A model generated the notes under the pieces. That model saw only the letters and a list, made by a program, of their open reading frames with translations. It was not told the origin of the DNA and made no database searches. The position numbers were made by a program, and so were the translations under genes. A stretch of DNA of 28,118 nucleotides. Origin: CAYJLA01 sp964371305. GTDB lineage: Bacteria; Bacillota_I; Bacilli_A; RFN20; CAG-826. Of this stretch, positions 1-7,078 are shown one piece after another. Numbering within the stretch: the stretch's first letter is position 1; the number at the start of each line of letters is the position of its first letter. The stretch spans positions 1-28,118 of the forward strand of contig CAYJLA010000015.1 in the NCBI GenBank assembly GCA_964371305.1, read 5' to 3'.

Positions 1-1092
1 TGCTTTTGCCTCATCCTGAGGTGGTGCATCAATATAAGTTGAACCAGGTTTTAATGTACGCATACTAAGCCACATTACTCTCATACCAAGCAAGAATACA
101 AATGCAACTGCAGCTAAATCAGGCAATATAAATCCAGCGATAAGTGCAAGTAGTGCAGGCGTGAATGATGCCCAATATACAATCTTTTGTGCATCCCAGA
201 ATGAGAATATTCTAAATGGATTTGCTCTTCCGCGAGTTAGGATGAATATCATTAATCCCATAAATAAGACTAAACCAACATTAATAGCAGTAACAATGCC
301 AGTAAGTTGCCATAATTGTATAATTTTGTTGTTTGCAAATGACTCATTAAAGAAAACTTCCCAATTAGCGAAAACGCCGTCAATATATTTTTGCATATCT
401 TCAGATGCTGTTTCGCTTGAAGGATAAATCTCTTCTGTCACTCTGCCAATTGTATTAAAGTTAAAGCCGACATCAACTTGAACATAATCGCCACCAAACG
501 ACTGAACTGGATTAGTATTTTCAGGTTGATATCTATAGCTAACAATAGAGTTTCTGCCAATAACCATAAACGAAGTTGACCTTAATGAATCTTTTTCGCC
601 ATCAATTGGGTCTTCTGTTCCAGGAATATGATTGTTATATATATCTGCTACATATTCAGAGAAAGATTCTGTAGTTTTCAATGAATTTCCTTCATCGTCT
701 TGAGCATAATAGACTTCAAATTTATTAACGCCATAAGCATCTTTGTATTCAAAGCGATTTAATGTAGTGTCAGGAAATGTTTCGTTCCAGTTGTCTACTT
801 TTAAGTAGTGTTTTCCCTCTGTGTCTTCAACAACTTCAAGAGAAATAGTGTTTACCCCATCATCATAAATTGCCTCAGAAAATCTTACTAGACCCATTTC
901 ATAGTCATAAAGTGTTCCTAAAAGAAAATCAGATCCGTTTGTGTTAACAGTATTTACAATAGTAGGAATTATAGATATACCCATTGATAATACAAAAATA
1001 ATAATGGCAGCGTACCATTTGTGGCGTCTTGCGCCATCAATACAAGCTGTGTTTTTGAACAAGCTAGCTAAAAATGTTTTTAATGTTTTCAT
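1..1092 (-). CDS. DUF1189-like membrane protein (partial, C-terminus off the left edge)
   Basis: The reverse strand is open from an ATG at 1092 to the window edge (364 codons, no stop), so the gene is cut at its C-terminus. The protein starts MKTLKTFLASLFKN, has a transmembrane helix at about residues 27-46, then a hydrophilic extracytoplasmic stretch of about 210 residues. Two or three C-terminal membrane helices follow, including FRIFSFWDAQKIVYWASF and the segment after it. This architecture and the aromatic C-terminal motif resemble the DUF1189 family (Bacillus YvdJ-like, often beside maltodextrin uptake genes). That is recognition from memory, and no transporter gene is visible here to support a sugar role. 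There is no Shine-Dalgarno before the ATG, but a good promoter sits immediately upstream. The family call is moderate; membrane location is certain. Confidence 0.65.
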   Translation of the reverse strand, partial: MKTLKTFLASLFKNTACIDGARRHKWYAAIIIFVLSMGISIIPTIVNTVNTNGSDFLLGTLYDYEMGLVRFSEAIYDDGVNTISLEVVEDTEGKHYLKVDNWNETFPDTTLNRFEYKDAYGVNKFEVYYAQDDEGNSLKTTESFSEYVADIYNNHIPGTEDPIDGEKDSLRSTSFMVIGRNSIVSYRYQPENTNPVQSFGGDYVQVDVGFNFNTIGRVTEEIYPSSETASEDMQKYIDGVFANWEVFFNESFANNKIIQLWQLTGIVTAINVGLVLFMGLMIFILTRGRANPFRIFSFWDAQKIVYWASFTPALLALIAGFILPDLAAVAFVFLLGMRVMWLSMRTLKPGSTYIDAPPQDEAKA

Positions 1093-1102
1093 ACAATTAA
1101 TA

Positions 1103-1131
1103 ATTATATTTTAAATATAATATAATTTCAA
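1103..1131 (-). promoter_or_regulatory. Sigma-A-type promoter for the DUF1189-like gene
   Basis: On the reverse strand TTGAAA (1131-1126) is followed by a 17-nt spacer and a perfect TATAAT (1108-1103). The predicted transcription start is near 1096, only about 4 nt before the ATG at 1092, and no SD is present, so the transcript would be nearly leaderless. Confidence 0.6.
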
Positions 1132-1155
1132 ACTATTTAAACTCTATTCGAATTC

Positions 1156-1184
1156 TTGTAATCATATTAGAATAAATATAAAAT
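1156..1184 (+). promoter_or_regulatory. Promoter for the small membrane protein at 1194
   Basis: TTGTAA (1156-1161), 17-nt spacer, TAAAAT (1179-1184). The expected start is near 1191, 3 nt before the ATG at 1194. It is divergent from the promoter at 1103-1131. The AT-richness of the region makes chance matches likely, so confidence is moderate. Confidence 0.45.
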
Positions 1185-1193
1185 ATATTTTGT

Positions 1194-1670
1194 ATGTATA
1201 AAAAGAGAATCATATTATTTAAATCTTTAGGTATATTGTTTTTAATTTTATCATTTCTAGGATTGTTTATGTCATTTTTCACACAAATAAATCCATTAAA
1301 TGATGAGGTAATAAACTTTACTGGAAAGATTATTATGTTTGGTGGTGAAGTAAATTCTGGTAATGTTATGTTTTTATTTGAATTAAATATATGGTTAGTT
1401 GCAATACTACAATTTTTTGTCATCTCATTGTTTATTGGGTTATTGAACATAAAGTCAAGACAAGGAATGTTATTAAATTGCGTTCTGCCACTTGTTGGAG
1501 GAATTGCTTTTTTATTTATTTTACCTATCGTAGAACTATCTATTCCTAGCTTTTTAATTTCGGGAGCAACCATAGGAATTGGTGTTATTTATATGTTTAT
1601 AATGGGACTTTTCTCATCGGTAAGTTATGTTTTTGTAACTATTTATATAAAAAAAGCAAAAAACTTATAA
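1194..1670 (+). CDS. Small polytopic membrane protein, unknown function
   Basis: I do not recognise this 158-residue protein. It begins MYKKRIILFKSLG, with lysines and an arginine before the first helix. It has four hydrophobic segments, at roughly residues 9-30, 60-85, 92-116 and 120-152, and ends with a basic tail (KKAKNL). No soluble domain or cysteine pair is present. The first helix, with basic residues just before it, supports the ATG at 1194, but no Shine-Dalgarno precedes it; a promoter-like -10 ends 9 nt upstream. The gene is divergent from the DUF1189-like gene and is followed by 229 bases before ssrA. It is probably a real integral membrane protein; no function can be given. Confidence 0.65.
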   Translation: MYKKRIILFKSLGILFLILSFLGLFMSFFTQINPLNDEVINFTGKIIMFGGEVNSGNVMFLFELNIWLVAILQFFVISLFIGLLNIKSRQGMLLNCVLPLVGGIAFLFILPIVELSIPSFLISGATIGIGVIYMFIMGLFSSVSYVFVTIYIKKAKNL

Positions 1671-1855
1671 CTAAAATTTTACATAATGCAATTATAAAGC
1701 AATCAGTTTATTTGATGTTTCTTTTGAAGACTGACATTAATAAATATTAAATGAAAACTAATAAAAAATAGCTACATTTGCTTGCGATTATTTTTCTAAA
1801 CTAATTTATTGCTAACTGATGTATGAATCATTCCGATAGCATTTTTTTATAAATA

Positions 1856-1864
1856 TGATATAAT
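1856..1864 (+). promoter_or_regulatory. Extended -10 promoter of ssrA
   Basis: TG-a-TATAAT at 1856-1864 is a perfect extended -10. No convincing -35 lies 16-18 nt upstream, as is usual for extended -10 promoters. The start would fall near 1871, about 29 nt before the mature tmRNA 5' end, leaving a short leader for RNase P to remove. Confidence 0.55.
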
Positions 1865-1870
1865 ATTTTT

Positions 1871-1886
1871 ACCTAATTATTTAGGT
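1871..1886 (+). repeat. Short hairpin in the pre-tmRNA leader
   Basis: ACCTAA - TTAT - TTAGGT is a perfect 6-bp stem with a 4-nt loop, sitting exactly where the predicted primary transcript begins. It could protect or present the 5' end before RNase P processing; this is inference from position only. Confidence 0.45.
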
Positions 1887-1899
1887 ATTGTTCTTAAAT

Positions 1900-2297
1900 G
1901 GGGCCGTCTTGGTTTCGACAGGGAAGTGATTTTCCTAGATTGCAGTCGTGTGGTGACGTAATCACTAACAAATAATAACTGGCAATAGTTATATGGGACG
2001 TACATCAAGTATGTCCGCTTATGCTGCAGCTTAATTAGCTCCTAAATATTGGATCCGACCTCTTTAGGCCGGGCAGCACATCTCCTAAGGTTTTACGTTC
2101 TTTCACGCTTAGGAAAGGTGTCATACCAAAAGAACTAGGATGATTGATGTATATAAGGTCATACCGAAACTATATATGCTCGTGTAAAGTGAACTAGTTG
2201 TAGGTTAATCTTTACATTAAATGATAAGTACGACTAAACTGTAGAAATCTTTGAGAAGCTTTTTTGGACAGGAGTTCGATTCTCCTCGGTTCCACCA
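1900..2297 (+). ncRNA. ssrA: Transfer-messenger RNA (tmRNA)
   Basis: The 5' end GGGGCCG pairs with CGGTTCC just before ACCA at the 3' end, giving the 7-bp tRNA-like acceptor stem with CCA encoded (2295-2297). The conserved 5' element GGTTTCGACAGG and the T-arm GGAGTTCGATTCTCC are intact. Total length is about 398 nt, within the range for one-piece tmRNAs. tmRNA with SmpB rescues ribosomes stalled on broken mRNAs and tags the nascent peptide for proteolysis. The gene has its own extended -10 promoter and a strong terminator, so it is transcribed alone. Confidence 0.97.
1981..2034 (+). other. tmRNA proteolysis-tag reading frame
   Basis: The likely resume codon is GGC (1981), as in Bacillus tmRNA, with TAA at 2032. 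The encoded tag would be GNSYMGRTSSMSAYAAA after the tRNA-borne Ala, 17 residues ending in small residues as needed for ClpXP or related proteases. Upstream in the same frame there is a TAA at 1966, so the tag cannot start before 1969. The stop and the C-terminal AAA are secure; the exact resume codon is inferred. Confidence 0.6.
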
Positions 2298-2309
2298 AAT
2301 CACATGTAT

Positions 2310-2348
2310 AAGCTCGGTTATTGTTGAAAGCGTCGAGCTTTTTATTTT
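2310..2348 (+). terminator. Rho-independent terminator of ssrA
   Basis: AAGCTCG (2310-2316) pairs with CGAGCTT (2334-2340), with a 17-nt loop, followed by a T-rich tail. It lies 13 nt after the tmRNA CCA end. Confidence 0.8.
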
Positions 2349-2427
2349 ATAAAATTATTTTATGTCTTAAAACTATCTTAACAAACTCTTTTTATAATTA
2401 GTTGTAATCCTAAGGAGGACATTAAGT

Positions 2428-2538
2428 ATGTTTAGAAGACGAAGAAGAGTTAGAAGAAGAACGTCGGTATTTATGATAGTATTTCCTCTCATCCTATTAG
2501 TTGGTGGTGTATTAACTTTAATAGTAATATTTTCATAG
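2428..2538 (+). CDS. 36-residue Arg-rich single-pass membrane peptide
   Basis: This is a very short gene: ATG at 2428 and TAG at 2536-2538. It has a near-perfect Shine-Dalgarno AAGGAGG (2412-2418) 9 nt upstream and a TATAAT (2393-2398) before that. The product starts MFRRRRRVRRRTS and continues as one hydrophobic helix of about 21 residues to the end. Nine of the first 11 residues after Met are arginine, so the N-terminus should stay in the cytoplasm and may touch RNA, DNA or lipid head groups. The family is not recognised. The strong SD and clear charge/hydrophobic layout argue for translation despite the size. It could be a membrane-associated regulator or a small toxin-like peptide; no antitoxin is visible. 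Confidence 0.55.
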   Translation: MFRRRRRVRRRTSVFMIVFPLILLVGGVLTLIVIFS

Positions 2539-2682
2539 ATGAATCAAAAGACACACAGCTAATATTAGCAGCACCTAGTTATATACTTTTTAATTTTATA
2601 ACTATAAAATTTAATAAAGTAGTTTTGTAAATATTATATTATTATGCATTGTATGATAATTTAATGAATAAAGGAGAAGTTG

Positions 2683-3117
2683 ATGACTAAAAAAGAAAAA
2701 ATACAAAAAGATATTTCGATATTAAGCGAGCGCTTTAGTAAGGACACACTTCTCTCGCTTGCAACAATAGATGGAAATAGACCAACTGTACGAATAGTAG
2801 ATGCATACTTTGAAGACGGTAGTTTTTATACTATTGTTGATGCTAAGTCTAATAAAATGAAACAAATTGCTAACAATCCAGTTGTTGGGATATGCTCCAA
2901 TGACTATTTTTCTGCACACGGTATGGTGACAAACTTAGGACATATTTATAGTAGTGAGAATCTCGAACTTGCTAAAAAATTAAAACTAGCATTTGCGAAA
3001 TGGTGGGATAATGGTCATAGCAATTATAATGACGTAAATACAATAGTTTTACAAATAAAACTTACTGATGCAGTTTTTTTCGATTTTGAAACAACTTATG
3101 TCATGGACTTTGATTAG
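2683..3117 (+). CDS. Pyridoxamine 5'-phosphate oxidase-like (FMN-binding split barrel) protein
   Basis: The 144-residue protein resembles the short PNPOx-like family: LLSLATIDGNRPTVRIVD near residues 23-40 is the usual first barrel strands. The stretch that follows (FYTIVDAKSNKMKQIANNP) is the typical core where FMN phosphate is bound. These proteins are FMN- or F420-type flavoproteins that reduce small molecules, and many have no known substrate. True pyridoxal phosphate synthesis by PdxH needs about 200 residues and a C-terminal motif absent here, so PdxH activity is unlikely. ATG at 2683 is preferred over the TTG at 2680 because AAGGAG at 2671-2676 is well spaced. It appears monocistronic. 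Confidence 0.75.
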   Translation: MTKKEKIQKDISILSERFSKDTLLSLATIDGNRPTVRIVDAYFEDGSFYTIVDAKSNKMKQIANNPVVGICSNDYFSAHGMVTNLGHIYSSENLELAKKLKLAFAKWWDNGHSNYNDVNTIVLQIKLTDAVFFDFETTYVMDFD

Positions 3118-3353
3118 TTATAGAGCGATTTTTATTAATAGACTTTGTAAATATTTGTAAAAATTACATGTATGAACTTTCATGTGTAATTTCATATTAA
3201 TAAAGTGTTCGTATTTGTCATAGATAGCTTGAGTTAACATTCTTAAAAAATCTCAATTGATAAAACTAGAAACTTAAAGAGGTAAACTTCTTGCATTATT
3301 ATGTATTAATATTAATATTAACAAGTAATTATTGCATAAAAGGGGGAATTTAC

Positions 3354-3910
3354 ATGAATAAAATTACAAAAATATTGAGCACAGTTACACTTTGTGGAGC
3401 TGTAGGTTTTGCTGCGGTTATTGCATCAAACAGCGCTAGTATTGTTGATACTGATGCAACAGGCGAAATGTATAGTATTGTGTTTTCTGGTACTAAAAAC
3501 AAGCTTGACGCTACAGTGAATTGGAGTGCTGCGTATTATAACTTTACTAGTGAGGCTGGTACAGAAATGACAATCGGAGTAGGAAAATCTCAGGATGCGC
3601 CAACTAATGATAATTGGAGAACATTTGAATATACATCAGGCGGTCAATCAGAAGTTACCAATTTAACTAAAATCAATGGTTTAAGTAAACTAACGGTCAA
3701 AACCACTGCTTTAACATATCCATCAGCTTTAACAATTAAGGCTGGAAATTCTAGTTCCAACAAAACTAAAATCGGAGAGGTTAATCCTGATGCAAACGGA
3801 ACATACACTTATGTGTTTGATGGAAGTATGTCTTACTTTTCAATGGTTCATGATATAGATAACGTCAATTTTTTAATTACTGAATTAATCATTGAGTATA
3901 CTTGTGTAGC
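3354..3910 (+). CDS. Secreted beta-rich protein, truncated by assembly gap
   Basis: ATG at 3354 follows GGGGG (3342-3346) by 7 nt. The first 30 or so residues (MNKITKILSTVTLCGAVGFAAV...) form a classical signal peptide with a likely cleavage near ASNSA-S. The mature part is rich in Thr, Ser, Asn and Tyr, with alternating strands such as GLSKLTVKTTALTYPSALTI, suggesting an exported beta-sandwich domain; no Cys pair or enzyme motif is seen. About 185 codons are visible before the N run at 3911. What follows the gap is a different gene, so the true C-terminus is missing. Function is not recognised; a cell-surface or carbohydrate-binding role is only a guess. Confidence 0.6.
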
Positions 3911-4010
3911 NNNNNNNNNNNNNNNNNNNNNNNNNNNNNNNNNNNNNNNNNNNNNNNNNNNNNNNNNNNNNNNNNNNNNNNNNNNNNNNNNNNNNNNNNN
4001 NNNNNNNNNN
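3911..4010. other. Assembly gap (100 N)
   Basis: Exactly 100 undetermined bases, a conventional placeholder for a gap of unknown size in scaffolded assemblies. It joins two reading frames that happen to be in phase, producing a false chimeric protein. Confidence 0.98.
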
Positions 4011-4160
4011 GTGGCTCATGGTGGTAAACAGCGCATGCCAATTAAAGAATACTATCCAAATGAAAAACCATATAAAATGTGCTATGTTGAAGATCCATTT
4101 GGTATTGTGTTTGAAATTTACGCTCATAGTTATGAAGTTACTTACTCAAATGGAGCTTAA
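4011..4160 (+). CDS. VOC-family (glyoxalase/bleomycin-resistance-like) protein, C-terminal fragment
   Basis: The 49 residues right of the gap contain VAHGGKQRMPIKEYYP, then YVEDPFGIVFEIYAHSYE, and stop at TAA 4158-4160. The DPFGIVFEIY segment is the classic last strand of the vicinal oxygen chelate fold; its Glu is usually a metal ligand in glyoxalase I-type enzymes. Family members of this kind are annotated as lactoylglutathione lyase-like, acting on small electrophiles or binding drugs. The N-terminal part and start are lost in the gap. It is unrelated to the secreted protein on the other side. Confidence 0.75.
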   Translation: MAHGGKQRMPIKEYYPNEKPYKMCYVEDPFGIVFEIYAHSYEVTYSNGA

Positions 4161-4229
4161 TTATACTAAAGAATAGAAAAATATGATAACTGTGTCGCTA
4201 GAATAATAACAGTCAAACTTAATTTATTA

Positions 4230-4258
4230 TTGACCATATTTTAAGATTCATATAAAAT
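4230..4258 (+). promoter_or_regulatory. Sigma-A-type promoter for the small membrane protein at 4279
   Basis: TTGACC (4230-4235), 17-nt spacer, TAAAAT (4253-4258). The expected start near 4265 gives a leader of about 14 nt that contains just the GGAG SD (4268-4271). Confidence 0.6.
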
Positions 4259-4278
4259 TAATATAACGGAGATGTGAT

Positions 4279-4515
4279 ATGAATAACAATGACACAAACA
4301 ATTTAGTAAGGTTTTTATTAACTTTCTTTTTGGGGTGGATTGGTTCTTTAATTATCAATTGTACTGAACTTAGACCTGAAGGTTTTAAGTCAAGAACACT
4401 AGCTTATCTATTCCTTAGTTTGATTACTTTTGGAATTTATGGTTTAGTTGCTTCAATTTGTAATTTTAGTTTTGATCCTGCTAAAGAGTCAAACATCGGC
4501 TACAAAAAAGTTTAA
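4279..4515 (+). CDS. Small two-helix membrane protein (TM2-like), unknown function
   Basis: A 78-residue protein with two membrane helices (about residues 10-28 and 41-61) joined by a polar loop, TELRPEGFKSRT, and a polar C-terminal tail containing FDPAKESNIGY. The helix-loop-helix layout and the FFLGWIG stretch resemble TM2-type small membrane proteins, but the characteristic TM2 aromatic motifs are not clearly present. I therefore treat it as an uncharacterised conserved-looking family. It has its own promoter, GGAG SD and a terminator directly after it, so it is a one-gene transcription unit. Confidence 0.7.
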   Translation: MNNNDTNNLVRFLLTFFLGWIGSLIINCTELRPEGFKSRTLAYLFLSLITFGIYGLVASICNFSFDPAKESNIGYKKV

Positions 4516-4530
4516 GATCTTAATAAGTGT

Positions 4531-4558
4531 AAAAATGCCTGTAAATAGGCATTTTTTT
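4531..4558 (+). terminator. Rho-independent terminator
   Basis: AAAATGCCT, loop GTAAAT, AGGCATTTT then a run of T: a stem with a U tail, 16 nt after the stop at 4515. Confidence 0.85.
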
Positions 4559-4603
4559 AGTATGAATAATTGGTTTAATCGCTAAAACATTAACTGAATT
4601 ATC

Positions 4604-4632
4604 TTGATTATAACCTAATTGATTACTATTAT
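4604..4632 (+). promoter_or_regulatory. Promoter placed for a leaderless transcript of the ABM gene
   Basis: TTGATT (4604-4609), 17-nt spacer, TATTAT (4627-4632). Counting 7 nt on gives a start at 4639, exactly the A of the ATG. No SD is present between -10 and ATG. Confidence 0.5.
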
Positions 4633-4638
4633 TAAATT

Positions 4639-4992
4639 ATGGAAAAAATATTTGTGCTATTCGAAGTTAAACCTACAAAAGAAGGCATGGCAAAATACCT
4701 TGAACTTGCTAGTATGCTTAAGCCAATGCTAAGTAATGTAAAGGGTTTTATTAGTGCAGAACGTTTTCAAAGTTTAAACGAAGAGGGAAAGTTATTATCA
4801 CTTAACGTTTGGGAGTCTGAAGAAGCGATTGAAGAATGGCGCAACAACTTAAAACATAGAATGAGTCAAAAAGCAGGTAATGAAAAATTATTTGAATCAT
4901 ATAAAATAACAATTTGTAGAAGTATTAGAGAATATACCGATGTGGACAGAAGATTAGCCCCTAAGGACTCAAATAAGTATTTAAATAAATAA
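4639..4992 (+). CDS. Antibiotic biosynthesis monooxygenase (ABM)-domain protein
   Basis: The 117-residue protein has the ferredoxin-like ABM pattern: a first strand IFVLFEVKPTKEGMAKY, a middle strand GFISAERFQS, then LLSLNVWESEEAIEEWRNN, with H and R residues around 57-59 of that helix region (LKHRMSQ). The W-x-S/D-x-E-A motif followed by a W-R-N/E helix is the usual signature of YgiN/HmoB-like proteins, which act on quinones or haem or have unknown substrates. A C-terminal extension of about 20 residues (DVDRRLAPKDSNKYLNK) is not part of the domain. There is no SD; the promoter geometry suggests a leaderless mRNA. The downstream kinase-like gene starts 3 nt after its stop, so the two are co-transcribed. 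Confidence 0.75.
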   Translation: MEKIFVLFEVKPTKEGMAKYLELASMLKPMLSNVKGFISAERFQSLNEEGKLLSLNVWESEEAIEEWRNNLKHRMSQKAGNEKLFESYKITICRSIREYTDVDRRLAPKDSNKYLNK

Positions 4993-4995
4993 CTT

Positions 4996-5514
4996 ATGAA
5001 AGTATCTGTAGTTGGATATAGTGGAAGTGGAAAGTCCACACTTGCTGAATTTATTAGTGAAAAATTTTCTCTGCCATTGCTTTTTCTTGATAAAGTTCAG
5101 TTTGAAGAAAATTGGAAAGATCGAAGTGAAGAACAAAAAGTGCAGATGGTTGATGATTATTTATTAACTAATAATGATTGGGTTATCGACGGCACTTACA
5201 CCAATTTATTTTTTGAAAGAAGGATGAATGAGGCGGATCTTATCATCTTCTTAAATTTCAATAGATTCAGCTGTTTCTTTAGAGCGTTGAAAAGATATAC
5301 TTCAAATAGAAACAAAGCAAGAAGTAGTATAGCTGTAGGATGCATTGAAAAGATGGATTTTGAGTTTATAAAATGGCTTTGGATAGACGGAAGAAGCAAA
5401 AATCGCCGAGAAAATTTTAAAGAAATGAAAATTAACTATCAAAGTAAAATAATAGAGATTAAGAATCAAAAACAACTAAATAAATTCAAAAACAGTAAAT
5501 TTCTATGTTTATAA
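4996..5514 (+). CDS. P-loop NTPase, adenylate-kinase-like (FlaR / 'DNA topology modulation' family)
   Basis: A 172-residue protein with Walker A GYSGSGKST at residues 7-15. The segments LFLDKVQFEENW (about 29-40) and WVIDGTYTN (about 58-66) are typical of the FlaR-like subgroup of small adenylate-kinase-fold proteins. In this group the 'topology modulation' name is historical and the substrate is unknown; nucleotide or small-molecule phosphorylation is the usual expectation. A basic region (residues 95-110) could form the lid. No SD is seen; with 3 nt between it and the ABM gene, translation is probably coupled. Confidence 0.75.
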   Translation: MKVSVVGYSGSGKSTLAEFISEKFSLPLLFLDKVQFEENWKDRSEEQKVQMVDDYLLTNNDWVIDGTYTNLFFERRMNEADLIIFLNFNRFSCFFRALKRYTSNRNKARSSIAVGCIEKMDFEFIKWLWIDGRSKNRRENFKEMKINYQSKIIEIKNQKQLNKFKNSKFLCL

Positions 5515-5525
5515 ATACATACATA

Positions 5526-5554
5526 TTGTTAGATTAATGCGTTAAGAGTAAAAT
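5526..5554 (+). promoter_or_regulatory. Promoter of the SPFH-zinc ribbon cluster
   Basis: TTGTTA (5526-5531), 17-nt spacer, TAAAAT (5549-5554). The predicted start at about 5561 is the first base of the AAAGGAG SD, giving a 13-nt leader. Confidence 0.4.
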
Positions 5555-5573
5555 AAAATAAAAGGAGTTTATT

Positions 5574-6599
5574 ATGGCTTTATACAGTGTTGTTAAGTTT
5601 GAGGGTATAAAAAAAGATTGGTTGCTGTACAAGTTTCCATCAACAGAATTTAATACTAATTCAAAATTAATCGTTACAACTGGGCAAGTAGCAATTCTTG
5701 TTCATAACGGAAAAATAGAAAAAATATGCGAAGAAGGTTCATACTTCTTGAATACTGAGCTCATCCCATTTGTAAAAGGGTATTCAAAAAAAGTACATGG
5801 TGGTAGTAACCCTTATCCAATGGAAGTATATTTTGTTAATAAAACAATTAAACTAGATATGCTATGGGGAACTAGTCAACCAATCGTTATTTTAGATCCT
5901 GTTTATAAGGTTCAAATTAACTTAAGAGCAAGAGGACAATTCGGTGTAAAACTCGATAATTACCAGTATTTTTTACAAACTCTTGTTGGTACATTAATGA
6001 GAGACTCATACGTGACATATGAAATTATTTCTGATTATTTTAGAGGCATTATTAATCAAACATCTAAAGAGTTAATCACATCATACATTTTAAAAAACAA
6101 AGTTACATATTTTGAAATTCTTGCACACTTAAGCGAAATTAGAAGTGAGATAGAAAGATCGCTGTTTATACATTTAGAAGAGTTTGGTTTTAAAGTTATA
6201 AATATGTCAATCGAAGCCTTAAACGCAAAAGAAAGTGACTTAGCAAGATTGAACGAAATACTTCATAAAAAGGCTGAATATGAACAACTTGGAGATAATA
6301 TTTATAGAACAAGTAGAGGGTATGATGTTCTTGAAAAGGGTGCTGAAAATAATTCCTCCGCGGGAACTATTATGGGCGTTGGATTAGGAATGAATATGAC
6401 TAATCAGTTGAATTCTGGTTCTATTATTCCGCCAGCAAACACTAGCAATCAAACTTGTTCAAATTGTAATTCGCCAATTAGTGATAATCAAAAGTTTTGT
6501 TCCTCTTGTGGGCAAAAAATCTTAAAAAATTGCAATAAATGCAATAGTGAAGTACAACCAGGACAAAAATTCTGTTCTAGTTGTGGCGAAAAGCTTTAA
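5574..6599 (+). CDS. SPFH/band-7 domain protein with C-terminal double zinc ribbon
   Basis: A 341-residue protein. Residues about 20-215 match the 'virion core protein / YdjI' SPFH type: KLIVTTGQVAILVHNGKI early, an internal polypeptide rich in beta strands, and a helical segment after residue 200. There is no N-terminal membrane helix, unlike flotillins. The C-terminus carries two zinc ribbons: C295-C298-C309-C312 and C320-C323-C334-C337, each with a FCSSCG second knuckle. Such proteins usually oligomerise on membranes and act as scaffolds, and in Bacillus YdjI takes part in the membrane stress response with phage-shock-type proteins (family knowledge). Two membrane-associated genes follow closely, one also with a zinc ribbon. 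SD AAAGGAG is well placed. Confidence 0.85.
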   Translation: MALYSVVKFEGIKKDWLLYKFPSTEFNTNSKLIVTTGQVAILVHNGKIEKICEEGSYFLNTELIPFVKGYSKKVHGGSNPYPMEVYFVNKTIKLDMLWGTSQPIVILDPVYKVQINLRARGQFGVKLDNYQYFLQTLVGTLMRDSYVTYEIISDYFRGIINQTSKELITSYILKNKVTYFEILAHLSEIRSEIERSLFIHLEEFGFKVINMSIEALNAKESDLARLNEILHKKAEYEQLGDNIYRTSRGYDVLEKGAENNSSAGTIMGVGLGMNMTNQLNSGSIIPPANTSNQTCSNCNSPISDNQKFCSSCGQKILKNCNKCNSEVQPGQKFCSSCGEKL

Positions 6600-6610
6600 A
6601 GGAGATAAAA

Positions 6611-7078
6611 ATGAAAAAATTTAATGTAAGTATATATCAAATTATATTCTCGGCTGTAGTGTTGCTGCTTGTTATTGTTCTTCCGTTTTTAATTACAATG
6701 AATGATTACAATGACTCACAATTTTTAATGATTTATATCATAAGTAAAGTTTTATTTGGACTTTTATTTGTAATCGCATCTATCATGCTTATTTTTAAAC
6801 CCAAAGCAAATGGTATTACATATGGCGTTATGCTCGTGACTAGCTTATTTCAGTTAGCTCCGTTAGTAGTTAGACTTTTCTATCTTTTGCCTTCCAATCA
6901 AATGCTTTGGAGTGTTATAAGTGTATCTATTTTCTTTTTAATTTCGATTGGTCTTGTTATTGCGACATTCTCAATGAATAAAAGAATGGTTTTGAGTGAT
7001 GCACAATGCGAAGGGAATACAATAGAAGTTCAACCTTATAAAGAAACACTAAAGAAAGATGATGATAAAAATGAATAA
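6611..7078 (+). CDS. Four-helix membrane protein in the SPFH cluster, unknown function
   Basis: Start ATG 6611 is chosen because AAAGGAG lies 6 nt upstream (overlapping the previous stop); the longer frame beginning at 6581 would run inside the SPFH zinc ribbon. The 155-residue product has four hydrophobic segments (about residues 8-28, 42-62, 68-90 and 99-121) and a polar acidic/lysine tail ending in KKDDDKNE. No motif is recognised. Being between two zinc-ribbon proteins, it may be the membrane anchor or partner of the SPFH protein; that is inference from position. Confidence 0.7.
   Translation: MKKFNVSIYQIIFSAVVLLLVIVLPFLITMNDYNDSQFLMIYIISKVLFGLLFVIASIMLIFKPKANGITYGVMLVTSLFQLAPLVVRLFYLLPSNQMLWSVISVSIFFLISIGLVIATFSMNKRMVLSDAQCEGNTIEVQPYKETLKKDDDKNE

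Noticed and set aside
161..427. 88-codon forward open frame
   Set aside because: It lies antisense inside the DUF1189-like gene, whose reverse frame is open for 364 codons with coherent membrane structure.
1133..1573. 146-codon reverse frame
   Set aside because: Antisense shadow of the membrane protein at 1194; composition is Asn/Ile-rich noise with no motif.
3161..3192. Inverted repeat AAATTAC...GTAATTT after the PNPOx gene
   Set aside because: The stem is imperfect with a bulge and no T-run follows, so it is not a convincing terminator.
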